64,000 nucleotides of DNA from Rhyacophila brunnea. Its lineage: Eukaryota; Arthropoda; Insecta; Trichoptera; Rhyacophilidae. Under the pieces are notes generated by a model. It was not told where the DNA came from, made no database searches, and saw only the letters and a program-made list of their open reading frames with translations. Position numbers and translations under genes: made by a program. Shown here piece after piece: positions 11,244-24,109 of the stretch (the first letter of the stretch is position 1; every line of letters begins with the position of its first letter). The DNA is taken from assembly GCA_022495005.1 (NCBI GenBank), contig JAGYXB010001759.1, forward strand, positions 62,001-126,000. Reading direction: 5' to 3'.

Positions 11244-12530
11244 CGAGGGTGGGTCAATAAGTCCTTAGAAAAGCCGACAGGTGGCGCGACTAGTACTGCA
11301 AGCGGTTTGTTTTCATGCAGCGGCACTACCGATTCAGTATGCTGCGAAGTTTCAATCAGATTGGCCGGGTTGTTGTGTGTTTCTCGTACATTTAAAAAAA
11401 AAATTGCTTGTTTACAAAAAAGGAGAAAATTGAGTTTAGAGCTGTTATTAAACATTTTAATATAAAAGGGTTAACAGCAAAGGAAATAAAAAATGAGTTG
11501 GATTTAGTTCACGGCATATCTGCTCCTTCACTTGCAACTATTTATAACTGGTTAATGAATTTAAACGTGGTCGTACATCAACAAAGGATGAACCACGCTC
11601 AGGACGTCCTGTAGAGGTGACTACACCAGAAATGATCAATAAAATCCACGATATGGTGTTAAGTGACCGAAGATTAAAGTTGAGGGAGATAATTGAGGTT
11701 ACAGGGATCTCAAAAGGTAGCGTCATTTCTATTTTACATGACAAATTGGGCATGAAAAATATTTCTGCAAGATGGGTGCCGCGTTTGCTCACATTCGACA
11801 ATAAACGCAATAGGGTGGTGGCCCTCTAAAGCCCTGTTGTCGCTCATGCAACGCAATCCGGATGAATTTTTCGTCGCTTTGTGACTGTAGATGAAACATG
11901 GATACACCACTATACTCCCGAGACGAAAGAACAGTCAAAGCAGTGGATTGCGAAGGCAAACCATGTCCAAAGAAGGCGAAAACCGTAAATCAGCTGGTAA
12001 GGTTATGGCTACTGTATTTTGGGATGCACGTGGAATTATTTTCATTGACTATTTGGAAAAAGGAAAAACAATAACAGGGGATTATTATGCATCTTTATTG
12101 ACCAGCTAAAAAACAAAATTGAAGAAAAACGGCCTCATTTAAACAGGAAAAAAATCCTCTTTCATCAGGACAATGCCCGTGTTCACACATGTTTACGATC
12201 AATGGCTAAAATTGAAGAATTGAAGTTCGAATTGGTCGACCACCCACCGTATTCGCCAGATTTAGCCTCCAGTGACTTTTTTCCTTTCCCAAACTTAAAA
12301 AAATGGCTAAGTGGACAACGTTTTTTTTCAAATGAAGAAGTCATCGATCGGACAAATGCTTATTTTGAGGACCTTCCGAAAACTTATTTTTTTTACGGTT
12401 TAAAAAAAATTGAGAAACGTCTAACCAAGTGTATTGAGCTCCAAGGAAATTATGTTGAGAAATAAAAAAAAAATACAAAAAAAAAACCTGTTTTAATGCT
12501 TTTTTCTAAGGAATTATTGACCCACCCTCG
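11244..12530 (+). mobile_element. Full-length mariner element (1287 bp), defective
   Basis: The ends are near-perfect inverted repeats of about 28 bp: CGAGGGTGGGTCAATAAGTC on the left, and on the right the mirror with one difference (AATAATTCC for AATAAGTCC). A TA dinucleotide flanks each side (11242-11243 and 12531-12532), the expected Tc1/mariner target duplication. The length is close to the ~1.3 kb usual for mariner. The interior carries a complete but frameshifted transposase reading. The near-identical ends suggest insertion not long ago in evolutionary terms. Confidence 0.95.
11408..12465 (+). pseudogene. Mariner transposase, D,D34D, broken by frameshifts
   Basis: A cut-and-paste transposase that would bind the element's TIRs and cleave through an RNase-H-like D,D34D triad. 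The N-terminal helix-turn-helix region reads from about 11408, where the usual ATG is replaced by TTG. The reading then changes frame near 11552, between 11810 and 11830, again near 11860, between about 11965 and 11985, and near 12105. The catalytic residues all survive: Asp in VDETW (codon 11890-11892), Asp in HQDNA (12169-12171), and Asp in PDLASSD (12274-12276). Exactly 34 residues separate the last two. The WDARGIIFIDYLEKGKT block (about 12020-12068) and YSPDLASSDFF block are classic mariner signatures. The stop is at 12463-12465. It cannot make active protein as it stands. Confidence 0.93.
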
Positions 12531-12532
12531 TA

Positions 12533-13765
12533 TATTAACACTAACTCGAGTGTTTATAACGTAGTCGTACCACTGTACTCCTAAGTTCAATTCTTAAAGC
12601 TATACGACAGCCCTCGGTGTTTGAAGTAGTCACTAAGAGGTGCTTCACGTAGCTTGGGCATGACATTGTGTTCCGGATACCGCTATATAATGCGACATTT
12701 CATACCCCTGTATCACAGCCTCAAGAATTCCGTAGCTGTGGCCAACCCTCTCTCATGACTGAGGGAAGTGGCGCGATCTTGAGTTGTTTTTATGCTCCAA
12801 GGCTGGAGCGTAACAGGCTGAGGTAAATAATTTAATACAATATACTATAATTATTAAGATAATTATATACATAGAAAATGGAAAACCGATTTACGCAGAC
12901 AAGACACGAGCCGTGAAAATTAACCGGGAAAATTGGCACAATCTTGTCTTTTCACTCTGCCCCGATGCACTTTGCTGAATCGTAATAGGGCGATATAATA
13001 TTACGTACGTAAGTATATATATAATAAATTTATATTCTAATTAAACTATTACATACGCAATCACAAAAAAAAATAGTAATGTAAAATGTTTATATTATTG
13101 TGTTCTGACAAAAGGCGATATAACTGGTTTTCCCCTCCCGTTTGTTTGAAATCAACGCCATTTCAAAATAGGCGAGACTACAGCAATAAATATACACGCT
13201 GTATTTTTTTTCGATTTGAGGAAATGGCGTTTCCGTTCTCAGGAGTCGTGCTGATACATCCTAAACCGCATAAGACGTGAACTTTGGTTCAAGTAAACGA
13301 TTGTGAGGCGGAAACCCTCCATCATTCAATCGTAACGTTGAGATTACAACAAAAAGAACTGGGGCGTGTACAGCAATTTTAATTAACGAATTGTGAATTA
13401 ATCAATCTAAAATTTAAATTAAGTAGTTCAAAAATATAAACCAAATATTATTTCATAATATGAATTACCTATATAATAATATTTTTGGATTACATCCATA
13501 CAAGGTATGGAAATTAAGACAAGAAAACACTCACACTTAAGACAAATATTTTATTTAAAATTTAGTCACAGTATATTTTTAAAAGATTCGACCTTAAAAT
13601 TATAAGATTAATATTAACACGTGTTCGAAATTTCGTACATAATATGCAGGTGGCCCAATGACATTATTAATGGACGACGCACTCAATACAGTAGCTAGCA
13701 GGTAAATTCGCGCATTCGCATGTACAGGTAGACGTCACGCAATTTCCATTATGCGATATCACGTA
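12533..13765. other. No recognisable feature
   Basis: A moderately G+C-richer stretch (about 12600-12800) follows the mariner. It reads like decayed repeat or unique DNA, but no motif, TIR or exon is supportable. The rest is A+T-rich. Confidence 0.35.
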
Positions 13766-13768
13766 TCG

Positions 13769-13985
13769 GGAATTTATAGCAATATGACCTTTATTGTAAT
13801 GGCGTTAGAGCAGTGTTTCGAATGTCAATGTTCATTTGAGCGAACCCTTCGAACCGAACCATTCGGCAGACCCAACAAAAAGCATCAGGAATTAATAGCA
13901 ATATCACCTTTATTGTAATGGCGTTAGAACAGATTATGCCATTCGGCAGACCCGACAATAAAGTGAGTGTCATTTTTTTCCCCAG
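13769..13985. repeat. Diverged tandem duplication, period ~120 bp
   Basis: GGAATTTATAGCAATATGAC at 13769 recurs as GGAATTAATAGCAATATCAC at 13889. Both are followed by CTTTATTGTAATGGCGTTAG and later by CATTCGGCAGACCC. The second copy lacks about 40 bp of the middle. It may be the end of a satellite or a locally duplicated repeat. A minus-strand frame running through both copies appears to be incidental. Confidence 0.65.
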
Positions 13986-14199
13986 ATGATTCATCCATAT
14001 TAATGTCATTGAGGTGGCCATATCAACATCGTGAGCCGTTGTATCGGACAAAAGATGGCCTTATAGTACTGATATCAAATTCATGTTTAACTAACGAGTC
14101 AAGCAACCAAAATACAAGAGAACGACATATAAATAGGTAGGAAGGAAAGTAAATTAGAAATACAATCATATTGTATGTATTTATATAAAAATCTGAATG

Positions 14200-14417
14200 G
14201 GTAGGTACTGTTCGGTTATACGGAATACAGCGGAAAACGCATTTTAAAAATAGCCGATAAACTGGATTATTTGTTAGTTTGGGTTAGTTTATGTTAGGTT
14301 AGGTTGGGTTAGGTTAGGTAAGGTTAGGTTTGGTTAGGTTAACCTAACAAATAATCCAGTTTATCGGCTATTTTCAAAATGCGTTTTCCGCTTTATTCCG
14401 TATAACCGAACAGTACC
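14200..14417. mobile_element. Fold-back MITE with a TTAGG telomere-like core
   Basis: Two 74-bp arms (14204-14277 and 14344-14417) are almost perfect reverse complements. They start GGTACTGTTCGGTTATACGG and end with GTTAG. The 66-bp centre is a degenerate (TTAGG)n array, the insect telomere repeat, with about eight to nine units around 14295-14340. A perfect 8-bp TSD, TCTGAATG, lies at 14192-14199 and 14418-14425. The length of the TSD suggests hAT-type mobilisation. A partial arm recurs at about 54925. Confidence 0.9.
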
Positions 14418-14425
14418 TCTGAATG

Positions 14426-17400
14426 ATTTAAAAGTAGGTTAGCCATAAGGTGCTCGTAAGTATCAAGTCATACTTATCGATAATAATGTCAGCTTTATTA
14501 TTTAATTAAATAAAATTGTAATATTACTGTCTGCAATGCTCTATAAACAATGCATCATTTTGATATCAATGGTATACGGCCATCTTTTCCGGTACGACAG
14601 CTCATAACTGATACGGATAAATATTATACTTACTTATTTACAATTAACATGCCCTTGTAAGCGCATATGAAGACTGCTTATTCAATTATCACTATGAAGG
14701 GTGCTAATTGATCTATGACTAAGGATATTTCCTCCCCGATATTTTGTTTCAGATACTTCACATTTTGGTAAAGCTGACGACATATTATTTACATTCAAGG
14801 TTCAAACGTGTTAAAGGAGGTAAAAGAAAATTTCGTGGATATGTTTTTCTTTCTAAGCAATATTTTTTCGTGATATGCTACCGGAAATTGATGCATGGTA
14901 GGATACCAAATAACAAGATATTCTCTCTTGGTAGACGTGACATCCTTGGTATCTTGATTTCGTTATCAAGTATACCGTACATCTAAGTAAGTACACACCT
15001 ACACATTATAGTATTATTAAGTATATTATATGCCCATGTAAGTTAATGTTTATAAGGATACAGATTATAATAAACTGTGATTAGCGAACATGTGTCGCTA
15101 TTGTGATACACCCTCTGAAACTCGTTGCACATTTGCATCGCGATTAAACGCCCACGAGGCTATTGTCACGAATTTTCAATTGTAATAAATTTCAATTAAT
15201 CTAAAAATAAACGCATAGAAATTCAGAGGAATAGTTCTTTGCAAGGAATTTGTATGTAGTGACACCAATAAAAGTGTCATACCTTAGAAAAATCCTAAAG
15301 AGGCCGGAATCGATATCAATCTGACACATAGAGATATGAGAAGGGTTCACTACGAGGCATGGCATATAAAAAAATGTTTGGTCAACTAATAATTGCAGAT
15401 TTTAAAGAGGTGAGGCGTACATTAGGTGAGGCGCGAAGCGAATAAGCGTGCACCTATTTATCTAACAATTAATAATAGAGTTAATACCTATATTTATATC
15501 TATCTGTCTACTTCTTCTTTATATATTTCACGCGGACAAGGTCGTGGGTCGTTGTTAATATACGCTATACAGTTAGTAGATAACTAAATAAATAAAACTG
15601 TGTTCAAAATTCGCTAAAAAAATAACGGTTATTTAGTGTTGAACAAAACGGATGCACTATACTGATTAATTACCTTTGAGATGAAACATTAAAGACGTTA
15701 CTGTAAATATACATTAAATCCATGTAATAATATATTTTCCTGCTGGAAATCATTAATGAATAATATAATCATCGCAACAGTTATTATATTATCAACAATC
15801 CGATATTATCATTAAATTTATTAGTAGCATACACAGACTATAGGAGATCGCACATCAATAATGTTAAATAAAAATAAAAAGCAGTTATTTTTCCATTTCA
15901 ATAAATTTAATTGCATATTATCGCATCGAGTGTATTATTTTTGTAATGTATCTACCTATATATTATTTAATGTGGTCATTAAGAGGCAATACGTAGACTA
16001 TAATAAAAAAAAAACAGTGACATAAACGTATGATTTATGTTCATAGAAAAAATATAAGTATATAAGCATCTGACCACATACATATACATATTATACTTTC
16101 ATACACTTCGTCAAAACATATTTCCATGAACAAAAATCATAAATTTTGTATGTCACACGGTTTAAAACCATATACCATTTTAGTCTATAAATTACATCAT
16201 AAGTTTGTAAGACTGAAACCGCACAAGGGTTTTCCCACAGACATGACCCCTAACCATAACCACAGGTGGCAACCTCACACTGTGGACTGTATTTCCGATA
16301 TTATTTGAATGGAACATTCGCAAACACCGAATAGTGTATCAGCATTTGTCATTTACTTCCGCTTGTACTCCGCCTATTACCTTACCGCGCCTCGTCACTT
16401 CACGATGGTCTCCGGCACCTTCACGCATACATATCCCATGTCCCCAGACAGTTGCAATCTGATCGTGTGTGCGAGGACTTATTCATGATGGCTGTGAATC
16501 CCTAATATACATATTTCTATGAATTGTGCACTGATAGAATAATATGCGAAGAACTTGGTAAACGCCGAGTATTTTTGGAAAGCACTGTCATTAAAATGAA
16601 ATGATGTTTATATCCGAAATATAATCTAAAGCCAGATGAGAAAGCAATAATAGGAAAGCCATGTTCATAACGGCACGCGAAGTCATATCCAACGTAATCC
16701 TAATAATTACAAAAGGCGAGCATTACCAAAGTCATTAAGAGAGACATTCGACCCGATTTTTTGGGCGATTATCACGCCGATTTTTGTAGCTGTAAAGAAA
16801 TCAGTAGCGGCACGAATTCACGATTATTCGTTCGACGAGTAATCGGTTTAGACTTGTTATTCAGTGATTCCTAATCAGCGTTCCGCGAGAATTTGCAAAA
16901 TCTTGCATAAAACTAAAGTCTTGTCAACTAGTATAACGCATTTTATTATACACGTTTTTTTTTATTAACAAGTTATCGCATGTTATTTTTTTGGAAGAAA
17001 CGTAAAAAAACCTTCCCGTTTAAAATCTTAGCAATGTGAACACATTTTCAGAATATGCCAAACACATGTAATGAAAATATGTAAATAACTTGATTATGTA
17101 TTGCAATTTGGGTAGGTATGTTTATAACTACATACGATATTATGTATGTTCACAATAAGCATCAGTAAAATACAATTGAATACATATTTGCAAATTGACT
17201 CGTATGACAACAGAGGTAGATATATGTATCATTTTCTACAACTTTCTATTTGTATTTACGTACATATTTACGAAACGAATATTTATGGACTCGGAACATT
17301 TATTTTTCATACACTGCGTCCATTTACGCCATATTAATTTATAAAATCATAGCCATGTACGAATAACTGCCCTTAGAAAGTTTTTTTGCTTATGCCATCT

Positions 17401-18725
17401 TAATTTTTTATCTCAATCTCCTATCTCAATATTACAATAGGAGTAGCCTGAGAATTGACAAACTATTTTTCATAAACCTCCTCTAAACCTTAAAACAAGA
17501 AGGTTGGGAGTCGCTTTTAATTTTAGAGTACGCTATCTCCTCGGGCAGAATTCCCTGCACGTACCTAACATTATTATTTATCAATTAAGTACAATTATTA
17601 TTATTTGATAAAGTGAAAGAGATACTATGGTAATGAATGCAATATCAAAATACATGGAAGTGATATTGCTTATTTGAATCATTGGTGGAAGGTCATAACG
17701 AAAATGTATTAAAACAACACGTTTTAATAATGTCTTTATACAATTGAATATTCAACAATTGTGATTGTTTTCGCTTAACAAGGGGCATTCTACAGATTCC
17801 CGCATTTGTAAAAAAGACCTTTTATGATAATCATTATGAACTTAATGTTAATAAATTGCCATACACCATGCATAAAAATACCAGGATATGTGTTATAGTA
17901 ATTATATAGATTGAATCCTAATACCATGTTTCAATGTCATCAAGTTAGTATCACAGAGGTTTTTTTTTCAAATATCCACACATTAAATAAGGGTTGGATA
18001 ATGGAATGGTAGAATTAAATATTCCCCTAAATATGTTAATTACATGTTACGCGTTATGTACGCGTTACGAAAACATGTGACTATTCCCTATATATTATCA
18101 TATTATAGAAATCTAATATGTACCAATTATGGGACTATTTTTTTAATTACTCTGTTAAACAGAGCGTGAAGATTATAAGCCAAGTTTTAAATACGTATGT
18201 ATCAATGTTTTCTTCTTCAAAACTGATCAAATTATTCTTATTATCTACCTATTTCATTAATATATCTACAGGATACAAAATTCTATACAACGTCAAGCAG
18301 AAAGTGAGTATTTCTTAAAGAAAATGATATAATTTGTTTTCAAAAATCAGTGAATTGAGTTCAGTTTGAGTAGGTATATACACAATATGTAGGTATTTAT
18401 AATAGTTATCTTTAAAAAATATTCCATAAAATTGAATTATTATCTAATAATATAAACTTGACGTATACAAAGTAACGCAGTTTGGATATTTACCGATATT
18501 ATAATTCACTTAGGACAACTAAACTTAGAGCAAACCAAAATTGTAGGTATAGGTACTTAGTAATTTGATTTTTCACACACTCCGTCTATATAATATGCAA
18601 TGACCCATTCCATCAATTTTGTATAGATAGGTACGTAGGTGGTCAATTAAATTAAAACATTCAAGCTAACGTTTTTCAATAATTTTAAATAATGTAGCGA
18701 AACGGAAAAAACTGTGCCTAGCAGG
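14426..18725. other. No recognisable feature
   Basis: A long A+T-rich interval. A mixed-composition stretch at 16230-16500 is less A+T-rich and looks like unique sequence, but I find no exon, splice pair or repeat boundary in it. Confidence 0.4.
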
Positions 18726-18729
18726 TAGA

Positions 18730-18877
18730 TCGAGAGTGAATAAAAATTGACGGCGGCGCGGGCGATCGCGCAAAGAAAGGCATCGAACGGCGCCGAAGGC
18801 TGTAGCGGCGGTTCACCTTGAAAACGAGAACTGCATTTGGCCTCCAAAGCAAGCCCTTGATTCCCGAGTCAAAGATG
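18730..18877 (-). other. CpG-rich patch; possible exon on the minus strand
   Basis: A locally G+C- and CpG-rich island (GGCGGCGCGGGCGATCGCGC) in very A+T-rich DNA. On the minus strand a good acceptor (TTTATTGTTATGCAG, AG at about 18877) leads into an open frame. That frame reads GIFDSGIKGLLWRPNAVLVF and continues about 53 codons, with a possible donor (CAAGGTGAAC) about 65 bases in. It could be a downstream exon of the minus-strand gene at 25.6-27.3 kb, an exon of another gene, a promoter or an old repeat. I do not recognise the peptide. Confidence 0.25.
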
Positions 18878-18879
18878 CC

Positions 18880-20239
18880 TGCATAACAATAAAGTGTGTC
18901 TCATATCATTTTGTGTGATCTGAGATACTGCCAAAACGATATAAACCCATTTACAGTCATGACTTTTGCTCATTAGATTTGGCATTTAAATTAAGAGAGA
19001 AAAATGACATAGGTATACGAAAACGCATGGTTGAGTTCTGAGATATGACGCGAACTGAATGGAACTAGTACAGTGCAATATGTTATACAAGTAAGCAAGT
19101 ACTTACATAATAGTGTACCTACATATACGAAAATATAGTAAATGTTATACTTTCTACTTAAAAGTACATAAGTAGGCGAGTATAAATATAAACTATTCTA
19201 TTCCTCTACGTAGTTTATTTTTTAAAAAATACTGCATTTACTCAATAAATCAAACATAATTAAGCACGGTTAATGTATGACGCTTACAAAAAATATAAAC
19301 AGTTGTTTTATAAAACGAAAAAATATATGAAAAGACTTATAGTACCTCCAATATTTCTATATTCCCACGGATAATGGAGAAGACAACATGATTATAATAT
19401 AACAAAGCTTTTTTGAGACGGTTTTCAGTATAACCATTTTTAGCACCACTAAGTACCTACTAAATAAATTCTTCTCCCGATTACAGAATATATACAATAC
19501 AATTATTGTGACTAACAAAATGGTACATTTATTATATAAAACACCTTTTTTTAAATCATGTAACACTTTAACACCACGACTGGCGCGTTTGGTGCAGTTG
19601 GCCATTAGATGTAATTATCGTGGTAATTAAAAGGTCAGCAGTGGTTGTGTTAATTCAACTAAATAATTCGCGCTAAAATAAGTAAAACTTTGAAGTGGGC
19701 GGGAAAATAATTTGCAGAAAATTTGGATCGATATAAATTATTAAAGCCTTCATTTTGTTATAGAACGTTATTTTGTGTAGGAAGGGATTCATAAAAGGTA
19801 TTGTATCGTATTCCAAAGAACTGATGCCTAGCAAATGCTTTTAATTCATTGTGAGATTCTGACGCATCAAAACGTATAGGTAAGTATCAATAGTGTTTGT
19901 AATTATTAGTGAGTAGGTAACGATGTTAAATAAAAAAAATACTTACAAGAGGTGTGATTGTTGATTGATTTAAAATCGAAACACATTCAAAAGGGAAATG
20001 AGAAAAACAAACAAAAGTGTTAATAGAATGACACATCGTACAGCTAGAGTAGTCTGAGTCAGTTTTCCATTGTTAGCTATGTAAGTATCGGGTAAACATG
20101 ACATTAATTGTAATTAAATTGCGCCTAATTATGAGTATTGCGTGCATTCGGTACGTATTATTACGAGAAAACAATTAATAATTCGCTACTTTTGTGAGTT
20201 GAATTTCACAATGTGAAAAGTCAAACGTTATCATTCATG
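18880..20239. other. No recognisable feature
   Basis: A+T-rich spacer with random short frames. Confidence 0.4.
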
Positions 20240-20247
20240 TCGTAGAC

Positions 20248-21061
20248 CAGTGGTCGGCAAACCACGGCTCGCGAGCCACATGCGGCTCTTTGGCCCATTG
20301 AGTAAGGCTCTGCCACAAATGCCATTTGGCATGGCTACAAAGAAGAAGCGAATAAACGAAAACCACGAATTTAAAGTTGAATGGACCGACACTTTCGCAT
20401 TTATTCAAAACTTAAATGACCTGTATTATTAATTGTCGGGAAAAATCGGCGCATTCAAATTTAGAGACACTTTACAACTAAATACGCGTCATTTCGCACT
20501 CTAAATATCCTGTCGGTGATGCAAGGAAGAAAGCAGTCGAGGAGAAGAGTCCAGAAAAATCAAGTTCTGTATTTAATTAGGTACCTACTGAATACAATCT
20601 TTCAACAATGTTATTATTGCAAGTTTTGTGGTTATTAAAGAGATTTCCAAGAGAGGCAATCCAAGAGTAAATTGAGAAGTCGATTTATTGATGAGAACCT
20701 GGAATCGTGCTTAAAATTAAAAAGAACAACATACAAACCTGACTTTTCCAACAGGATTCAAGGCCATTATTTACATTGAGTGTTTGTCAGTCATTGTCAT
20801 GATTCAATTTTATGGATACCTAACTTACAATTAAATCAATAAATTAGATCGTTTTTACGTATGATATCTATTCAGTTTTATTCAGTGTACCTATAGTTTA
20901 ATTAAGACTTAAAACTTTAACTAAAGTTTATTAAGTTAATAAACAGTGTACCTACATAATAATATATAATTTAAGTTTAAGAAATTTGGCTCTCCAAAGA
21001 AATCTTAATTGTTGTACTGTTGATATTTGGCTATATTGACTAATGAGTTTGCCGACCACTG
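20248..21061 (+). mobile_element. Internally deleted hAT element (814 bp)
   Basis: Both ends read CAGTGGTCGGCAAAC inward, a classic hAT terminus. A perfect 8-bp TSD, TCGTAGAC, flanks the element at 20240-20247 and 21062-21069. The interior keeps fragments from the two ends of a hAT transposase with the centre missing (see the pseudogene entry). It would depend on an intact relative for movement. Confidence 0.93.
20340..20765 (+). pseudogene. hAT transposase remnant (N- and C-terminal pieces only)
   Basis: From about 20340 the frame reads KKKRINENHEFKVEWTDTF, like the start of hAT transposases of the GTF2IRD2/ZBED type, which begin with a basic stretch and then a BED-like zinc-binding region. 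Farther on are RHF and YPVGDARKKAVEEKS, resembling the sequence just after that finger. At 20666-20765 an open frame reads SKLRSRFIDENLESCLKLKR and then YKPDFS, which resembles the conserved C-terminal end of these transposases. The whole catalytic and dimerisation region is absent and stops occur. Non-functional; family assignment is from remembered motifs. Confidence 0.6.
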
Positions 21062-21069
21062 TCGTAGAC

Positions 21070-24000
21070 AAATGCTACGGATAGTAAGTAGGCAATGAAT
21101 GAATCACAAAAAAATATTTTAAACAAACTATAAGCCTGGACTGAAACTTCAACGCTCGGACAAGCGCGAAACTTCACCGTAGCAATATTGTATATGTACA
21201 TCCTAATAATTTAATAAAAACATAGACCTTTTAATTTAAAGGCACACATAAGCTCGGTGGTACTCCACATTATAAAAATTAAAATGAGAAATAATTTTTA
21301 TTTGACCTGCGCATGCGATTGTCAGGGGGGGGGGGATCCGCCCGAACTATCAGACCTTATTTTCAATGCGGAGTTATTGCAGAGTATTATTTAACTTAGG
21401 TATGTACGCTGGCACTATAATATATTATCAGTATGTAGGTGTGTACAGTTTAATGCCTGCATACAATATTATGTAATAATAATTTGATGCTATTAAATTG
21501 ATAAACAAAATGTGACTAAGATTGATTACTTTATCATTTATCAATAGTATTAAACATGTAACATGTAACAGAACAGTGGCAAACCGGATATCGTATCTTG
21601 AAAAATGTCACATTGGAGGTCGCTGTGCGTATTGTGAAGTTAATAAAAAACTATCTATGCTCTGCCAGTAGGTAACACGTTTCGAATGGAGAAATCCTTG
21701 GCATTTTATTTAAGAGTGATCGCGATTGAGGAAGTGGAAATCGGCAAGCATATTATACCGTACATATGAGCTGCAGTTGGTTAATGTAATTGATGTAAAG
21801 CAATCAACCATAAGGTTTGTTGAACTTTTATTTTATGTTATACAATCAGCGGCTGTAAACTAGATTTCTTTAAAATTAGTATGTAAGAATGATTCATTTT
21901 ACTTGCAAGAGGAGCTACTTATAATGTGTTTGCTTTATATAGGAATTTCTTTATTAGGTATATCACACATTATCGACTATAGCGCAGTAAGTACATTTTC
22001 CATTTATTTTGCATCAAACTATTAACGATTTTATTATGTTTAATAGCTTTTTAACCAGATCTATAAACCAATTCCACTTGTGTAAAAAGTGTTTCAACAA
22101 CAATTTATAGCTATAAGACCACATCAGGGAACATTAAAAAAATGGGAAGTGGGCCTTCTGGGTAAAGCTGAAAAAAAAATTAAGTCGAGCGTGATGATAA
22201 TTATGGGATAAACTTGATAAAATGTTAATAGTTAAGCCTGTATCATAATTTATATTATGCATTAATTACGTTTGAAAGTAATAACACGAATCCGGTTTTA
22301 AAGTATTATCACAAAACGACTGACTTTCGTATTTATATGTTTTAATATTTATCCTATCGGCCATATAATTTGTAACTTATAGGATGGTTGATATTGAACC
22401 GAATGGGATGTGTTCATCATTTTAGAACATTTCCAAAACATCATAAAGATTTTTGAAAGCTGATTTTTAATTCAAATTTTATATTTAAATTCCAATTTCT
22501 TTGAACATTGGTATTTACAATTGAGGCCGAATAGTCGTCATTGTGCAAATTATTCATTTTTTGAAGCATAACATAATTCTAATAATATCTTTAACCTTTA
22601 GAGAGATTCAACATTGACTCGGTCATTCGTGATAATTTATAAAAAGTATTACCAATCAGTCAAACCAACCAACATTCAAATTATTTTATACGACAAGCGT
22701 TTCGCTCAGACGATAAGCGTTATAAAATATATGTAGGTACTACCATAATTTTATGTTTGAGTGACTACTTATTAATGACTTCTAAGTAGAAAAGAGTTAT
22801 GAGCAATTTACACATCATCACATACATATATATTTATGCACGATAAAACGATTCGAACACGTAACTGTTTTATTTGAAAAATTACAAGCATATTTAAAAA
22901 AAAAATTCAAACTGAAGAAGTGCATGGAAAACGTTATCATTAAAGTTAATTTATTCAACCTGGTCACTTGGTGATAACTTTAATCATTAACACCCTAATT
23001 TGTATTATCACTATAAGGTAGGTGACTGAAAAAGAGCCAGGTAGAGGTAGGTATATTATAACGGAAGAAATGGATAGCAAATACAATTTCCAAGGTACAA
23101 TTGAGTATAATGACTCGAAAAAATTTATGGGAGACCATGAATGAAGAATTAAAATATTGTTAATTGATGTTATATTTATTATTTATTTCGAGGGATTCTA
23201 AACAACTGATTTTTAAGCTTACTTTTTTCGCGCAACGTAGACTTTTAAAGCTACAATATTTTGATCATTTACCCTACATCACATAATATTTATTGACAAC
23301 AATTTTATTAATATTATATAAACTCAGTTGTGAGGTTGAAAGAGTAAAAAAAATATTTGATGCTGTTTTATGGGGGCGAAAGGTTACGTAGCATAAATGA
23401 AAATGCAAAAACTGAGTTGTACCTATTGGCCACGTGCATAATATATTGGCAGAAAGTCACCATTAGATCATCAAGGTTGTTTAAAAAGTTTAGTAGGAAG
23501 TCAAGGTGATAATTATAAACTTATCCATAACATTTTGATGGCTACCTATGTATATTTGATAAACCTTACTATATGGTGAACAGTACCTAATTGATATATG
23601 AATTCTATAAATGATCTATTATAATTTATAATGTATTGAATGATTTGAATTACGCCTCTATATACACATATAATAGGTGTATAAACAATAATATTGTTAA
23701 TCTATCTATACTGATTAAAAATTATTGGTTGAAGTAAAGTGAAAAGTTATCCGACAATATTTGTCAGAATATATATTGCTGTCTTATTGCAGTGAGTTTG
23801 GAAGTAAATATAACTTTTTATAACACGTCCGATTGAGACTTGAACTAAAAAATAATATGCAAAAAAATTAACGAGTTAACTACGGTGCTAATAATAGTAT
23901 AAATAGTCAGAAGTAAATATTCGGGAGAATCTGAAAAACCAGTTTTGGGTAAAGCGAAAGTATTATTTGTATTTGTAACAGAGCCGTCCATGTAAATTGA

Positions 24001-24105
24001 AAATCATTTCATTCCGCCTAACGATTAACAATTTAACTGCATTTAAGAATAATTAAAATACCATACGCTTCAACCAACTGGGTCATTGCTCTGATTCAAA
24101 CACAT
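21070..24105. other. No recognisable feature; one G11 tract
   Basis: A+T-rich interval with no supportable gene or repeat boundary. A run of eleven G residues at 21325-21335 is the only simple-sequence feature of note. Confidence 0.4.
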
Positions 24106-24109
24106 GGAT

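Noticed and set aside
13791..14051. 86-codon minus-strand frame
   Set aside because: It runs through the 120-bp tandem pair and has no recognisable domain.
14295..14345. True interstitial telomere or chromosome-fusion scar
   Set aside because: The TTAGG units sit exactly between the arms of a fold-back element with a target duplication, so a transposon origin explains them.
21325..21335. G11 tract as a G-quadruplex
   Set aside because: A single homopolymer run without neighbouring G-runs; it cannot form a normal intramolecular quadruplex.
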